Source: Phenylobacterium sp.
Lineage (GTDB): Bacteria > Pseudomonadota > Alphaproteobacteria > Caulobacterales > Caulobacteraceae
Direction of reading: 5' to 3'
DNA: 13,930 bases
Assembly (NCBI GenBank): GCA_019264505.1
Contig: JAHUZY010000403.1
Coordinates: 1-13,930 of the forward strand
The notes under the pieces were generated by a model, which was given only the letters and a program-made list of their open reading frames with translations, did no database searches and had not been told where the DNA came from. The position numbers and the translations under genes are program-made. The number at the start of each line of letters is the position of its first letter. Within the stretch, counting starts at the first letter, position 1. Positions 7,849-13,930 of this stretch are shown here, in pieces.

Positions 7849-8343
7849 CCAATTAGGCCGATTTCTGCATAGCTGGGCGATACGATTCCCGTCTCGGAGC
7901 ACGCTAAGCTTGCACGGCTCGCGCGCAACCATCTTCGTGGGATCGGTTGCAGCCAGGAGTCTCGCCAGAAGGCACTTCACGAAAGCGTTGGAGCGCGCCC
8001 GCTGGCGCGGCGCGGTAGCGCTTGCCGCTCAGCTTGAGGCGGCATCCGAAAAGCAAGTCTTTCCAAGCCGACACCTGAACATGAAAAGGTCTGCTTCTCT
8101 AATCGGGCATGGGGGTCAAGCTGGTTTTGCTCTTCGGCCTGATCGATCACGCGGGTCACGCTTCTCTTCGCAGTCTGGATGGCTCCTTACGAGCGGAGCC
8201 GCTGCACGCATGCATGGGATCAGGGTCTGGAGAGCCTCGCTATTGGTCGCGCTCGGAGCGCAGCAGACATTTTCGGCTTCATCCATCCCGTCGTCCGCGT
8301 GGGACGATCCGGCCAGGATCGGATTGAGGTGCGGTAGGTCAGG
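7849..8343. other. Gene-free stretch: upstream region of the ATPase gene plus 3' non-coding end of the IS110 element
   Basis: About 495 bases with no credible gene; reading frames here lack family resemblance. The left part (7849 to about 8090) must hold the leftward promoter of the ATPase gene, though no clear -35/-10 pair stands out. The right part (about 8090-8343) lies just after the transposase stop and is rich in short perfect hairpins: GGCTCC/GGAGCC (8181-8200), GCGCT/AGCGC (8249-8261), TCGTCC/GGACGA (8291-8307) and CGATCC/GGATCG (8305-8321). The likely right end of the element is near 8090-8110, where the minus strand reads GCTTGACCCCCATG and then GATTAGAGAAGC, similar from memory to ends of related IS110 elements. 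Confidence 0.45.
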
Positions 8344-9372
8344 TCATGCCGCAGCCTCCGATCCGTGCCGGAACTCTGTGCCGTCCGCCCACATGCGGTG
8401 CAGAACGACAGCAAGCTTGCGGGCGACGGCGACGATGGCGCGCCGGCGCCCCTTGGTCTTCATCAGCCGCATGCCCCAGGCCTTCAGGCTCGACCACGCG
8501 ATCGAGCGCATGAGCATCGCGTTGGCGGCGGCGTAGAGAGTGGCGCGCACATCGGAGTCGCCGGCGTGGGAGATGCGCCCGGGATTGTCCTTCTCGCCGG
8601 ACTGGAAGCGTCTGGGCGTCAGTCCGAAGTGGGCGCCGACGGTGCGCGAGCGCTTGAAGCGGGCGGGATCGTCGACCGCGGCCTTGAAGCTCAGGGCGGT
8701 GATCTCGCCGACGCCGGGGATGCCCATGAAACGGGTGCAGACCTCGTCTTCGTGAGCCGCCTTCCTCACGCGCCGGTCTAGCTCCATGAAGGTCTCGAAC
8801 AACATCTGCCGCGCGTGCAGCATCGGCAGCAGAGCCCGGCTCAGCGCCGGATCGCTCTCGATGGTGTCGCGCACGGCGACGTCGAAGGCGCCGCGCGACA
8901 GGCGCATGGGCAACTTCACGCCGAACACCTTCAGCAGGCCCCGGATCTCGTTCTCCAGGTCGATGCACTTGCGCTGCATCACCTTGCGGCTGGTGAGCAG
9001 CGCCCGCAGATGATGGCTCTCAACGCTCTTCACATGAACCCGGCTGTACCACCCGGAGCGGAGGATCTGGGCGATGCCGCGAGCGTCGTGCTTGTCCGTC
9101 TTGTTGCGCATGGCCGACAGCGCCGCCGCGACCTGCCTCGCCTCCATGCACACGACGTCGAAGCCGGCTTCCCGAAGGCCATAGGTCAGATGCTGGGTGA
9201 GCGTGCCGGCCTCCAGGCCGACCTGATGGATCGGCTCGCCGAACGCATTCAGGCAGCGGACCAGGTCCGGCACATCCGACGGCACTGATCGCTCGAGGCG
9301 GACCTTCCCGTCATCATCAATGATGCAGACCGCCACTGAGCGCAGCGACACATCCAACGCAGCGTAGAACAT
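8344..9372 (-). CDS. IS110-family DEDD transposase/recombinase
   Basis: A bridge-RNA type recombinase that moves its own element. It is 342 residues, full length. The N-terminal RuvC-like DEDD domain has ALDVS with D7, GLEAGT with E54, and NKTDKHDARGIA with D93 and D96. A helical middle (about 120-210) follows. The C-terminal Tnp_20 domain has GIPGVGEITALSF (217-229), TPRRFQSGEKDNPGRIS and S268, the likely nucleophile, followed by KTKGRRRAIVAVARKLAVVLHRMW. The ATG at 9372 has AGGGAG (complement of 9379-9384) six bases upstream. All catalytic residues and both domains are present, so the gene appears functional. Its GC content resembles the host chromosome, unlike the neighbouring ATPase gene. 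Confidence 0.95.
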   Translation of the reverse strand: MFYAALDVSLRSVAVCIIDDDGKVRLERSVPSDVPDLVRCLNAFGEPIHQVGLEAGTLTQHLTYGLREAGFDVVCMEARQVAAALSAMRNKTDKHDARGIAQILRSGWYSRVHVKSVESHHLRALLTSRKVMQRKCIDLENEIRGLLKVFGVKLPMRLSRGAFDVAVRDTIESDPALSRALLPMLHARQMLFETFMELDRRVRKAAHEDEVCTRFMGIPGVGEITALSFKAAVDDPARFKRSRTVGAHFGLTPRRFQSGEKDNPGRISHAGDSDVRATLYAAANAMLMRSIAWSSLKAWGMRLMKTKGRRRAIVAVARKLAVVLHRMWADGTEFRHGSEAAA

Positions 9373-9387
9373 CGTCGTCTCCCTTCA

Positions 9388-9511
9388 TCTCGGACTGAGC
9401 CGAGAACTCTATGGGAGCTTGCCCCTTCGCAGGACCGCCCGATTACGCATGCTATGGGCCTGATACCGACGCGTTAGATTGCGATTCCTGTTCAGTTTCG
9501 GAGGCGGTCCT
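9388..9511 (-). ncRNA. Candidate IS110 bridge RNA (structured 5' non-coding region of the element)
   Basis: In IS110-group elements the bridge RNA is encoded between the left end and the transposase start. Here that region contains a perfect nine-base inverted repeat, AGGACCGCC (9431-9439) with GGCGGTCCT (9503-9511). It encloses an asymmetric internal loop and a second six-pair stem (9445-9450 with 9469-9474, one G-U pair) capped by an 18-base loop. Closer to the gene is TCTCGG-ACTGAG-CCGAGA (9388-9405). This nested stem with a large internal loop is the shape expected of a guide loop. The RNA ends and the guides are not determined. Confidence 0.4.
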
Positions 9512-9656
9512 ACCTAGCGTCGGCCAGTAGCCCATCTAAGAACGTTAAACGCACGGGCCCCACTCCGGCGCACCCACCCCCGCCCGCACCCTTGACCTGC
9601 CGCCTTCGCCCGCCTCTCTTCTCGCCCAACAAGTGTTTGAAAATGAGGAGGACGCC

Positions 9657-10436
9657 GTGGCCTATAAACCCTTTGACCTGACTGGAAAGGTGGCCCTGGT
9701 CACCGGCGGCAATGGCGGGATCGGCTTTGGCATGGTCGAGGCCATGGCTCAGGCCGGCGCCGACATCGTCATCTGGGGCTCCAATCCCGACAAGAACCGG
9801 GCGGCGGAAGAGAAGCTGAAGCCCACCGGGGTGCGGGTGCTGACCCAGGTGGTCAATGTGGCCGACGAGAGCGCCGTGGCCGACGGCATGGAGGCCGCCG
9901 TGGCCAAGATGGGCGCGGTGCACACGGTGGTGGCCAATGCCGGCATCGGCGGCGGGGCCAAGTCGTTCTCGGAGTTTCCCACCGAGACCTATCGCAAGGT
10001 GCTGTCGGTCAATCTGGACGGGGTGTTCTTCACCTTCCGGGAGGCGTGCAAGCACATGGTCGCCCGGGGCGACGACGGGCAGGGGGGCTCGCTGGTGGCG
10101 ATCTCGTCCCTGTCGGCCCTGGACGGGGCGGCGCGAAACCAGGCCTATGCGGCCACCAAGGGCGCCCTGATCCCCATGGTCCGGGCCATCGCCGTGGAGC
10201 ATGCCCGCTATGGGGTGCGGGCCAATGTGATCCTTCCGGGCTGGGTCGCCACCGACATGACGGCCGCGGCCCAGGACAATGACAAGTTCAACGAGAACGT
10301 CATCAAGCGGGTGCCCATGCGCCGCTGGGGGGAGCCGGCGGACTTCGGCGGCATGGCGGTTTATCTGGCCTCGGACGCCTCGCGCTTCCACACCGGCGAC
10401 TCCTTCCTGATCGACGGCGGCTACGGCGTCTTCTGA
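9657..10436 (+). CDS. Short-chain dehydrogenase/reductase, classical SDR, substrate unknown
   Basis: NAD(P)-dependent oxidoreductase of the classical SDR type, 259 residues. It has the cofactor motif TGGNGGIG (16-23), ANAGIG, the NLDGVF segment, and the catalytic set S151, Y164, K168 in YAATK. The C-terminal half shows the RWGEPADFGGMAVYLASDAS pattern and the ending FLIDGGYGVF. The start is taken as GTG 9657 because GAGGAGG (9645-9651) stands five bases before it; a GTG at 9633 would put the ribosome site inside the gene. It is the first core-type gene right of the IS110 element and lies upstream of a nitronate monooxygenase gene in the same direction. The substrate cannot be told from sequence. 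Confidence 0.88.
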   Translation: MAYKPFDLTGKVALVTGGNGGIGFGMVEAMAQAGADIVIWGSNPDKNRAAEEKLKPTGVRVLTQVVNVADESAVADGMEAAVAKMGAVHTVVANAGIGGGAKSFSEFPTETYRKVLSVNLDGVFFTFREACKHMVARGDDGQGGSLVAISSLSALDGAARNQAYAATKGALIPMVRAIAVEHARYGVRANVILPGWVATDMTAAAQDNDKFNENVIKRVPMRRWGEPADFGGMAVYLASDASRFHTGDSFLIDGGYGVF

Positions 10437-10684
10437 CCCCGACTTTCGCGCCGCAGGCGCTGAAAAAAGGAGGGTGACACGAAGGGCACGAAGGGAAGCC
10501 AAGGACACGAAGGCCTCGCGGCTTCTTCCTTTGTGTCCTTCGCGGTCCTTTGTGTTCTTTGTGTCGCCTCTTTATTGAATGCGCTGCGCGCGGGGCCTTG
10601 CCCCCCTGACGCAGGGTCAGTGTTTGCGGGCGCGGCGGTCGGCGCCATGGTGGGGGCAACCAGAACACCACGGGAGACGACGCC
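10437..10684. other. Intergenic region between SDR and monooxygenase genes, repeat-filled
   Basis: About 248 bases dominated by the long hairpin repeat at 10476-10565. Further right come two small tandem hairpins: GGGGC-CTT-GCCCC (10592-10604) and CTGAC-GCAGG-GTCAG (10606-10620). A GGGAG ribosome site shortly before 10685 serves the next gene. No open frame here is convincing. Confidence 0.6.
10476..10565 (+). repeat. Long imperfect inverted repeat with 38-base arms, built of CACGAAGG units
   Basis: The left arm (10476-10513) and right arm (10528-10565) pair at 29 of 38 positions as DNA. Six of the nine mismatches are G opposite T, so the plus-strand RNA would pair at 35 of 38 through G-U pairs. 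The loop is 14 bases. The left arm contains CACGAAGG three times (10478, 10487, 10506) and the right arm CCTTTGTG twice (10528, 10547) plus a variant. This looks like a dispersed intergenic repeat of the kind scattered through GC-rich genomes; it may also stop transcription after the SDR gene. Confidence 0.75.
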
Positions 10685-11662
10685 ATGACCCTGCACACGC
10701 CGCTTTGCGACCTCTTGGAGATCCAGCATCCGATCATGCAGGCCGGCATGGGCGGGGTGGCCTATGCCGAGCTGGTGGCCGCGGTCTGCGAGGCCGGCGG
10801 CTATGGGGTGCTGGGCATGGCCGGCCGCTCGCCGGACTTCATCCGCGAGGAGATGCGCAAGGTCCGCCAGCTGACCGACAAGCCGTTCGGCGTCGACCTG
10901 CTGGCCGCCTCGCCCGAGAGCCTGACGGCCTCGGTGGAGATCATCATCGAAGAGGGCGCCTCGTCCTTCATCGCAGGCCTCGGCGTGCCCATGCCGATCA
11001 TGGAGAAGCTGAAGGCCGCGGGCCTCAAGGTCATGGTGGTCTGCGGGGCGGTGAAGCATGCGGTGAAGGCCGAGCAGGCCGGCTGCGACGCGGTCATCTG
11101 CCAGGGCGGGGAGGGCGGCGGTCATACGGGCCTCGTCGGCACCCTGCCGCTGGTCTGCCAGGCCGTGGAAGCGGTGAAGATCCCGGTGGTGGCTGCCGGC
11201 GGCATTTCCGATGGCCGGGGGCTGGCCGCGGCGCTGGCGCTCGGCGCGCAGGGGGTCTGGATCGGCACCCGGTTCATCGCCTCGACCGAGGCCCATGCGG
11301 GCCAGGCCTATCGCGAGGCCGTCGTGGCCGCTCAGGACGTCGATACGGTCCGCACCCGCTGCTATTCGGGCAAGCCCATGCGGGTGATGAGCAACCCCTA
11401 TGTGGCCGATTGGGAGAGCCGGCCCCAGGAGATCCAGCCCTTCCCCCTGCAGGCCATGCACTCCACCCAGACCGGGGTCATGGGGGGCATCGGCGGACAG
11501 ATCGAGGGGCTGGACCCTGACCGCTCCTGCTTCGCCATGGGCCAGTCGGCCGGCGGCGTCCACGACATCAAGCCGGCCGCCCAGATCGTCGCCGAGATGG
11601 TGGCTGAGGCCGAGGCCGCCATCGACCGCATGGCGCGCCTGCGGGGTCTGGTCCCGGCCTGA
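10685..11662 (+). CDS. Nitronate monooxygenase (class I, 2-nitropropane dioxygenase family)
   Basis: FMN-dependent oxidation of alkyl nitronates (such as propionate 3-nitronate) to carbonyl compounds and nitrite; related members have other enoyl or detoxifying roles. The 325-residue TIM-barrel protein starts with PIMQAGMGGVA, which contacts FMN. It carries QGGEGGGHTG with H147, the catalytic histidine of class I enzymes, then VPVVAAGGISDG-type phosphate binding (here IPVVAAGGISDGRG) and ALALGAQGVWIGTRFIAS. The end MGQSAGGVHDIKPAAQIV is characteristic of the family. The ATG at 10685 follows a GGGAG site. It converges on the YbjN-like gene with a 12-base gap containing a hairpin. Confidence 0.9.
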   Translation: MTLHTPLCDLLEIQHPIMQAGMGGVAYAELVAAVCEAGGYGVLGMAGRSPDFIREEMRKVRQLTDKPFGVDLLAASPESLTASVEIIIEEGASSFIAGLGVPMPIMEKLKAAGLKVMVVCGAVKHAVKAEQAGCDAVICQGGEGGGHTGLVGTLPLVCQAVEAVKIPVVAAGGISDGRGLAAALALGAQGVWIGTRFIASTEAHAGQAYREAVVAAQDVDTVRTRCYSGKPMRVMSNPYVADWESRPQEIQPFPLQAMHSTQTGVMGGIGGQIEGLDPDRSCFAMGQSAGGVHDIKPAAQIVAEMVAEAEAAIDRMARLRGLVPA

Positions 11663-11679
11663 CGCGGCCTGGCGTCAGG
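11658..11679. terminator. Hairpin between convergent genes containing both stop codons, probable bidirectional terminator
   Basis: CCTGACGC (11658-11665), a six-base loop and GCGTCAGG (11672-11679) form a perfect eight-pair GC-rich stem. The TGA of the monooxygenase gene (11660-11662) is in one arm and the complementary stop of the YbjN-like gene (11675-11677) is in the other. There is no T-run, so intrinsic termination would be of the hairpin-only or weak type, or the hairpin may protect 3' ends. Confidence 0.5.
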
Positions 11680-12169
11680 GGGCGCCGAGGAAGCCTTCGG
11701 GGTCGTTGGCGAGGCCCGCAAAGGCGCCCAAGCAACGCTGCCAGACGGCGACCTGGTCGCGTAGGTCGCCCTCGGTCTGGGTGTCGGCGAGCAGCAGGCC
11801 GTAGCGGATATCGGCCTGCTCGCCGCGCATCACGGTGCGGCAGAGGATGTCGCGGCCGTTGAAGGCGTTGAGGTGCTCCAGCGTCAGGGTGCGTTTTTCG
11901 ACGCTGGCCGAAAAGCCCAGGGCGCGGCAGGCGCGGCCGGCCTCGTCGCAGCCGATGAATTCGGCCCCGAAGATGCCCCCGGGCGTCACCACATTGAGGC
12001 GGACCTGGCCGCCTTCACGGCCCTCCATCTCGCCCCGGGCGCCCATGCCGGCCAGGACGGCGATCAGGGTGCTGGGGTCGCGGGCCGGCGCCTGGGCCTG
12101 GGCCGCTCCGGCGGCGAAGGTGAACGCCAGGCCGATGGCCAGGCTCTTGGCGAGGTGAAGTTGAAGCAT
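11675..12169 (-). CDS. YbjN-domain-like secreted/periplasmic protein of unknown function
   Basis: 164 residues with a clear signal peptide: a charged start, the hydrophobic run SLAIGLAFTFAAGAA and a likely cut after AQAQA near residue 26. The mature part has GGQVRLNVVTPGGIFGAEFIGCDEAGRACRALGFSASV followed by LEHLNAFNGRDILCRTVM. This resembles the YbjN family pattern (GC..G..C..L.F, then an N-x-W/F-N stretch) seen in many short exported alphaproteobacterial proteins. Three cysteines in the mature middle part could form disulphides in the periplasm. The biochemical function is unknown. A GGGGGA stretch (complement of about 12179-12184) precedes the ATG. It is divergent from the TIGR02301 gene and convergent with the monooxygenase gene. 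Confidence 0.65.
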   Translation of the reverse strand: MLQLHLAKSLAIGLAFTFAAGAAQAQAPARDPSTLIAVLAGMGARGEMEGREGGQVRLNVVTPGGIFGAEFIGCDEAGRACRALGFSASVEKRTLTLEHLNAFNGRDILCRTVMRGEQADIRYGLLLADTQTEGDLRDQVAVWQRCLGAFAGLANDPEGFLGAP

Positions 12170-12252
12170 GATCTCGTCCCCCAGAAATGTCCTCTGATCC
12201 GCTAGCAGAAGCGCCCGGCCCGCGCGAGCTTTCGCCCCTCAGGCGCGCGCCC

Positions 12253-12282
12253 GTGACAAGCTGGGCTTCAGCCTCCTAGACT
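12253..12282 (+). promoter_or_regulatory. Predicted promoter giving a leaderless mRNA for the TIGR02301 gene
   Basis: GTGACA (12253-12258), an 18-base spacer and TAGACT (12277-12282) stand directly before the ATG at 12289, with six bases between -10 and start codon. Transcription would therefore begin at the start codon. No good Shine-Dalgarno is seen. The -10 to ATG distance equals that of the predicted promoter at 2510-2538. Confidence 0.4.
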
Positions 12283-12288
12283 GGGCTC

Positions 12289-12741
12289 ATGCGTTCTTCC
12301 GCCCTGATCCTTGCTCTGTCGCTGTCGAGTCTGGCCCTGCCTGCCCAGGCGCAGGAGCGGACGCCGGCGCAACGCCAGACCCTGGCGGACATCGCCTATG
12401 TGCTGGGCGAAAGCCATGCCCTGCGGCAGGCCTGCGAAGGCGCCTATGACCAGTACTGGCGCGACCGGATGATGGGGGTGACCGACGCTGAGGCGCCCGA
12501 TGCGGCCCTGGATCGCCGGTTGAAGGAGGCCTTCAATTCCGGCTTCGCCAGCCGCCGGGCGGAGTTTCCCGAGTGCAGCCGCGCCAGCCGCATCGCCGAG
12601 GCCGCCGCCGCCCGCCGGGGCCAGGCGCTGGCCGCCAGCCTCGCCTCGGTCCGCCACCGGGTCGACCCCCGGGAGGCCGAGGCCCGCCGCAAGGCCCTGG
12701 AGATGGAGGCGATGGAAGAGGATCTGTCCCTCCGTCCCTGA
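12289..12741 (+). CDS. TIGR02301 family exported protein, function unknown
   Basis: 150 residues. The N-terminal signal peptide (MRSSALILALSLSSLALPAQA) has likely cleavage near residue 21-22. The mature part matches the alphaproteobacterial TIGR02301 pattern: LADIAYVLGESHALRQACEG, then YWRDRMMGVTDAEAPDAALDRRLKEAFNSGF, then a conserved cysteine in EFPECSRAS. The C-terminal third is a charged, alanine/arginine-rich helix ending EMEAMEEDLSLRP, probably coiled or extended. The family's function is not established. It sits alone between a divergent YbjN-like gene and the downstream antiporter gene. Confidence 0.8.
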   Translation: MRSSALILALSLSSLALPAQAQERTPAQRQTLADIAYVLGESHALRQACEGAYDQYWRDRMMGVTDAEAPDAALDRRLKEAFNSGFASRRAEFPECSRASRIAEAAAARRGQALAASLASVRHRVDPREAEARRKALEMEAMEEDLSLRP

Positions 12742-12990
12742 AGTGCGGCTTCGCCCCTGGCGCGACCGACCTTGACAGGCGAGGTCCAGCTCCCAATTTT
12801 GCGGCTGCGGGCCGGGCCCCTCTGACAGTCATGGTGACTGTGATGTCGGACCGCATCGAGGGTGCTCGATGACTGGGCTCGGACCGAATTCGCCGCATTA
12901 TGCGTTGGATCGCGACGTTCGCCGCTCCGTCAGCGCGGGCGCCAGAATCGCAATGGGTCCCGCGGGCCCCTGTGGAGACATCCGATCCCG
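12742..12990. other. Intergenic region upstream of the calcium/sodium antiporter gene
   Basis: About 249 bases without a convincing gene. It contains TTGACA (12772-12777) followed after 17 bases by AATTTT (12795-12800), a possible but weak promoter, and a perfect 17-bp palindrome at 12825-12841. GGAG (12974-12977) lies 13 bases before the antiporter ATG, a rather distant ribosome site. A short frame from 12900 is out of register with the antiporter and shows no family features. Confidence 0.4.
12825..12841. promoter_or_regulatory. Perfect 17-bp palindrome, candidate operator upstream of the antiporter gene
   Basis: ACAGTCATGGTGACTGT has seven-base arms and a three-base centre. It lies 24 bases after a possible -10 (12795-12800) and about 150 bases before the antiporter start, a usual place for a repressor site. 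It matches no regulator motif that I recognise. As RNA it would also form a small hairpin. Confidence 0.4.
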
Positions 12991-13930
12991 ATGATTATCG
13001 CCCTGCTCATTCTTGGCGGATTGGTGCTGCTCGCCGTGGGCGGCGAATCCCTGGTCAGAGGCGCGGTCGGCGTCGCCCGCACCCTGGGGGTTTCGCCCCT
13101 GCTGACCGGCCTGGTCATTGTGGGCTTCGGCACCTCGACCCCTGAACTGGTGACCAGCCTGATGGCCGCCCTCCAGCATTCCCCCGGCATCGCTGTGGGC
13201 AATGTGGTCGGCTCCAACATCGCCAACATCCTGCTGATCCTGGGGGTGACCGCGGTCATCTCGCCGATCATGATCCGGCCCTCGGCCATCCGTCGCGACA
13301 TGATCGTGCTGGGCCTGTCGTCCGCCGCCGCCCTGCTCGCTGTGCTGGCCGGCTTCATCGACCGCTGGTTCGGCGGCCTGCTGCTGGCCTCGCTTGTCGC
13401 TTACGTAGCCTACGCCTATGTCCGCGAGCGCGGCCGGATAGCGGCGGAGGATGCGGCGTCTGACGTCGAGCGTCCCAAGGCCGATCTGAAGATCGTCGGC
13501 AAGTTCATGCTGATGTCGGTGGCCGGCATCGCGCTCACGGTCCTGGGCGCCCGGCTGCTCGTTTCTGGCGCCATCGATCTGGCCGAGGGCTTCGGCGTCT
13601 CGCAGACCATCATCGGCCTGACCATTGTCGCCGTCGGCACCTCCCTTCCGGAAATGGTGGCCTGTGTCATCGCCGCCCTGCGCCGCCATTCTGACGTGGC
13701 GGTGGGCAATGTGATCGGGTCGAATATCTACAATGTGCTGGGCGTGCTGGGCGTCACGGCCATGGTCTATCCGATCCGCATTCCGCCGGAGATCGCCAGC
13801 CTGGACATCTGGGTGCTGCTGGGCGCCACCGGCCTGCTGGCGGTGTTCCTGCGCACCGGCGGCGGCCTGCAGCGGCTGGAGGGCGCAGCCTTCCTGATCG
13901 CCTATATCGCCTATGTGGGCGTGCTGGCCC
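12991..13930 (+). CDS. Calcium/sodium antiporter, CaCA family (YrbG-like), C-terminus cut by window edge
   Basis: Inner-membrane cation exchanger expected to trade Na+ (or H+) against Ca2+. It is open from the ATG at 12991 to the window edge (313 codons), close to the usual 310-370 residues, so only a short tail is missing. Both alpha-repeats are present: GFGTSTPELVTSL with E52 followed by AVGNVVGSNIANI, and AVGTSLPEMVACV with E221 followed by AVGNVIGSNIYNV. These inverted repeats bind the ions. Hydrophobic helices fill the rest, with a polar cytoplasmic loop near residues 148-170 (RERGRIAAEDAASDVERPK). The exact ions cannot be read from sequence. Confidence 0.92.
   Translation, partial: MIIALLILGGLVLLAVGGESLVRGAVGVARTLGVSPLLTGLVIVGFGTSTPELVTSLMAALQHSPGIAVGNVVGSNIANILLILGVTAVISPIMIRPSAIRRDMIVLGLSSAAALLAVLAGFIDRWFGGLLLASLVAYVAYAYVRERGRIAAEDAASDVERPKADLKIVGKFMLMSVAGIALTVLGARLLVSGAIDLAEGFGVSQTIIGLTIVAVGTSLPEMVACVIAALRRHSDVAVGNVIGSNIYNVLGVLGVTAMVYPIRIPPEIASLDIWVLLGATGLLAVFLRTGGGLQRLEGAAFLIAYIAYVGVLA

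Larger units (their letters stand above)
8090..9530 (-). mobile_element. IS110-family insertion sequence (approximate ends)
   Basis: The element consists of an intact DEDD transposase gene flanked by non-coding DNA on both sides (about 160 bases upstream, about 250 downstream), as usual for IS110 elements of 1.2-1.6 kb. IS110 elements typically lack long terminal inverted repeats and target duplications, and none was seen, so both ends are estimates. The element lies between the upstream side of the AT-rich ATPase gene and a core-type SDR gene. Confidence 0.55.

Noticed and set aside
8100..8108. TAATCGGGC here and its reverse complement at 9437-9445 as terminal inverted repeats of the IS
   Set aside because: Only nine bases and the second copy is inside the candidate guide stem, not at an end; expected by chance at this search size.
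7709..8536. 275-codon plus-strand frame across the ATPase start, the spacer and the transposase end
   Set aside because: Overlaps two well-supported minus-strand genes and has no recognisable motifs.
9633..9656. Upstream GTG start for the SDR gene
   Set aside because: It would place the strong GAGGAGG site inside the coding sequence; GTG 9657 is correctly spaced.
10476..10565. CRISPR array suggested by repeated CACGAAGG units
   Set aside because: Units are 8 bases with irregular short spacing and form one inverted repeat; no spacers of 30 or more bases.
12898..13689. 263-codon open frame on the minus strand
   Set aside because: Antisense of the antiporter gene; Gln/His/Asp-rich translation is the reverse of its membrane helices.

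Overview
The window is GC-rich DNA (except one AT-rich gene) that looks like an alphaproteobacterial chromosome, most likely Caulobacterales (Caulobacter/Phenylobacterium type). The reasons are the gene set (a TIGR02301 family protein, a YbjN-like secreted protein, a DmdC-type acyl-CoA dehydrogenase, 3-hydroxybutyrate dehydrogenase), strong third-position GC bias, and upstream sequences resembling the Caulobacter housekeeping promoter (TTGACGS, 10-14 nt, GCTANAWC). Two genes appear to have leaderless promoters. No rRNA or tRNA gene and no CRISPR array was seen.

Left part (1-5615): a partial acyl-CoA dehydrogenase gene runs leftward off the window edge. Divergent from it is a tightly spaced rightward cluster: Sua5/TsaC-type threonylcarbamoyl-AMP synthase, a D-2-hydroxyglutarate dehydrogenase-like flavoprotein, the peroxide-stress protein YaaA and 3-hydroxybutyrate dehydrogenase. 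The divergent spacer holds a perfect 15-bp palindrome placed over the predicted -35 of the dehydrogenase gene.

Middle part (5616-9540): an accessory insertion. It carries one clearly AT-richer leftward gene encoding a 691-residue protein that joins an ABC/OLD-type ATPase to a C-terminal TOPRIM/DUF4435-like nuclease domain. This is the architecture of single-chain OLD or merged PARIS-like antiphage proteins. Next to it is an IS110-family element whose DEDD transposase looks intact, with structured non-coding DNA on both sides; the 5' side is a candidate bridge RNA.

Right part (9541-13930): core-type genes resume with a short-chain dehydrogenase and a class I nitronate monooxygenase. A long hairpin-forming intergenic repeat lies between them. 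A YbjN-like secreted protein converges on the monooxygenase gene, and one perfect hairpin contains both stop codons. After that come a TIGR02301 family secreted protein and the start of a CaCA-family calcium/sodium antiporter cut by the window edge.

The most interesting locus is the AAA-TOPRIM gene with its IS110 neighbour: a probable single-gene defence module brought in by transfer. All family calls come from reading motifs by eye; no database search was possible.
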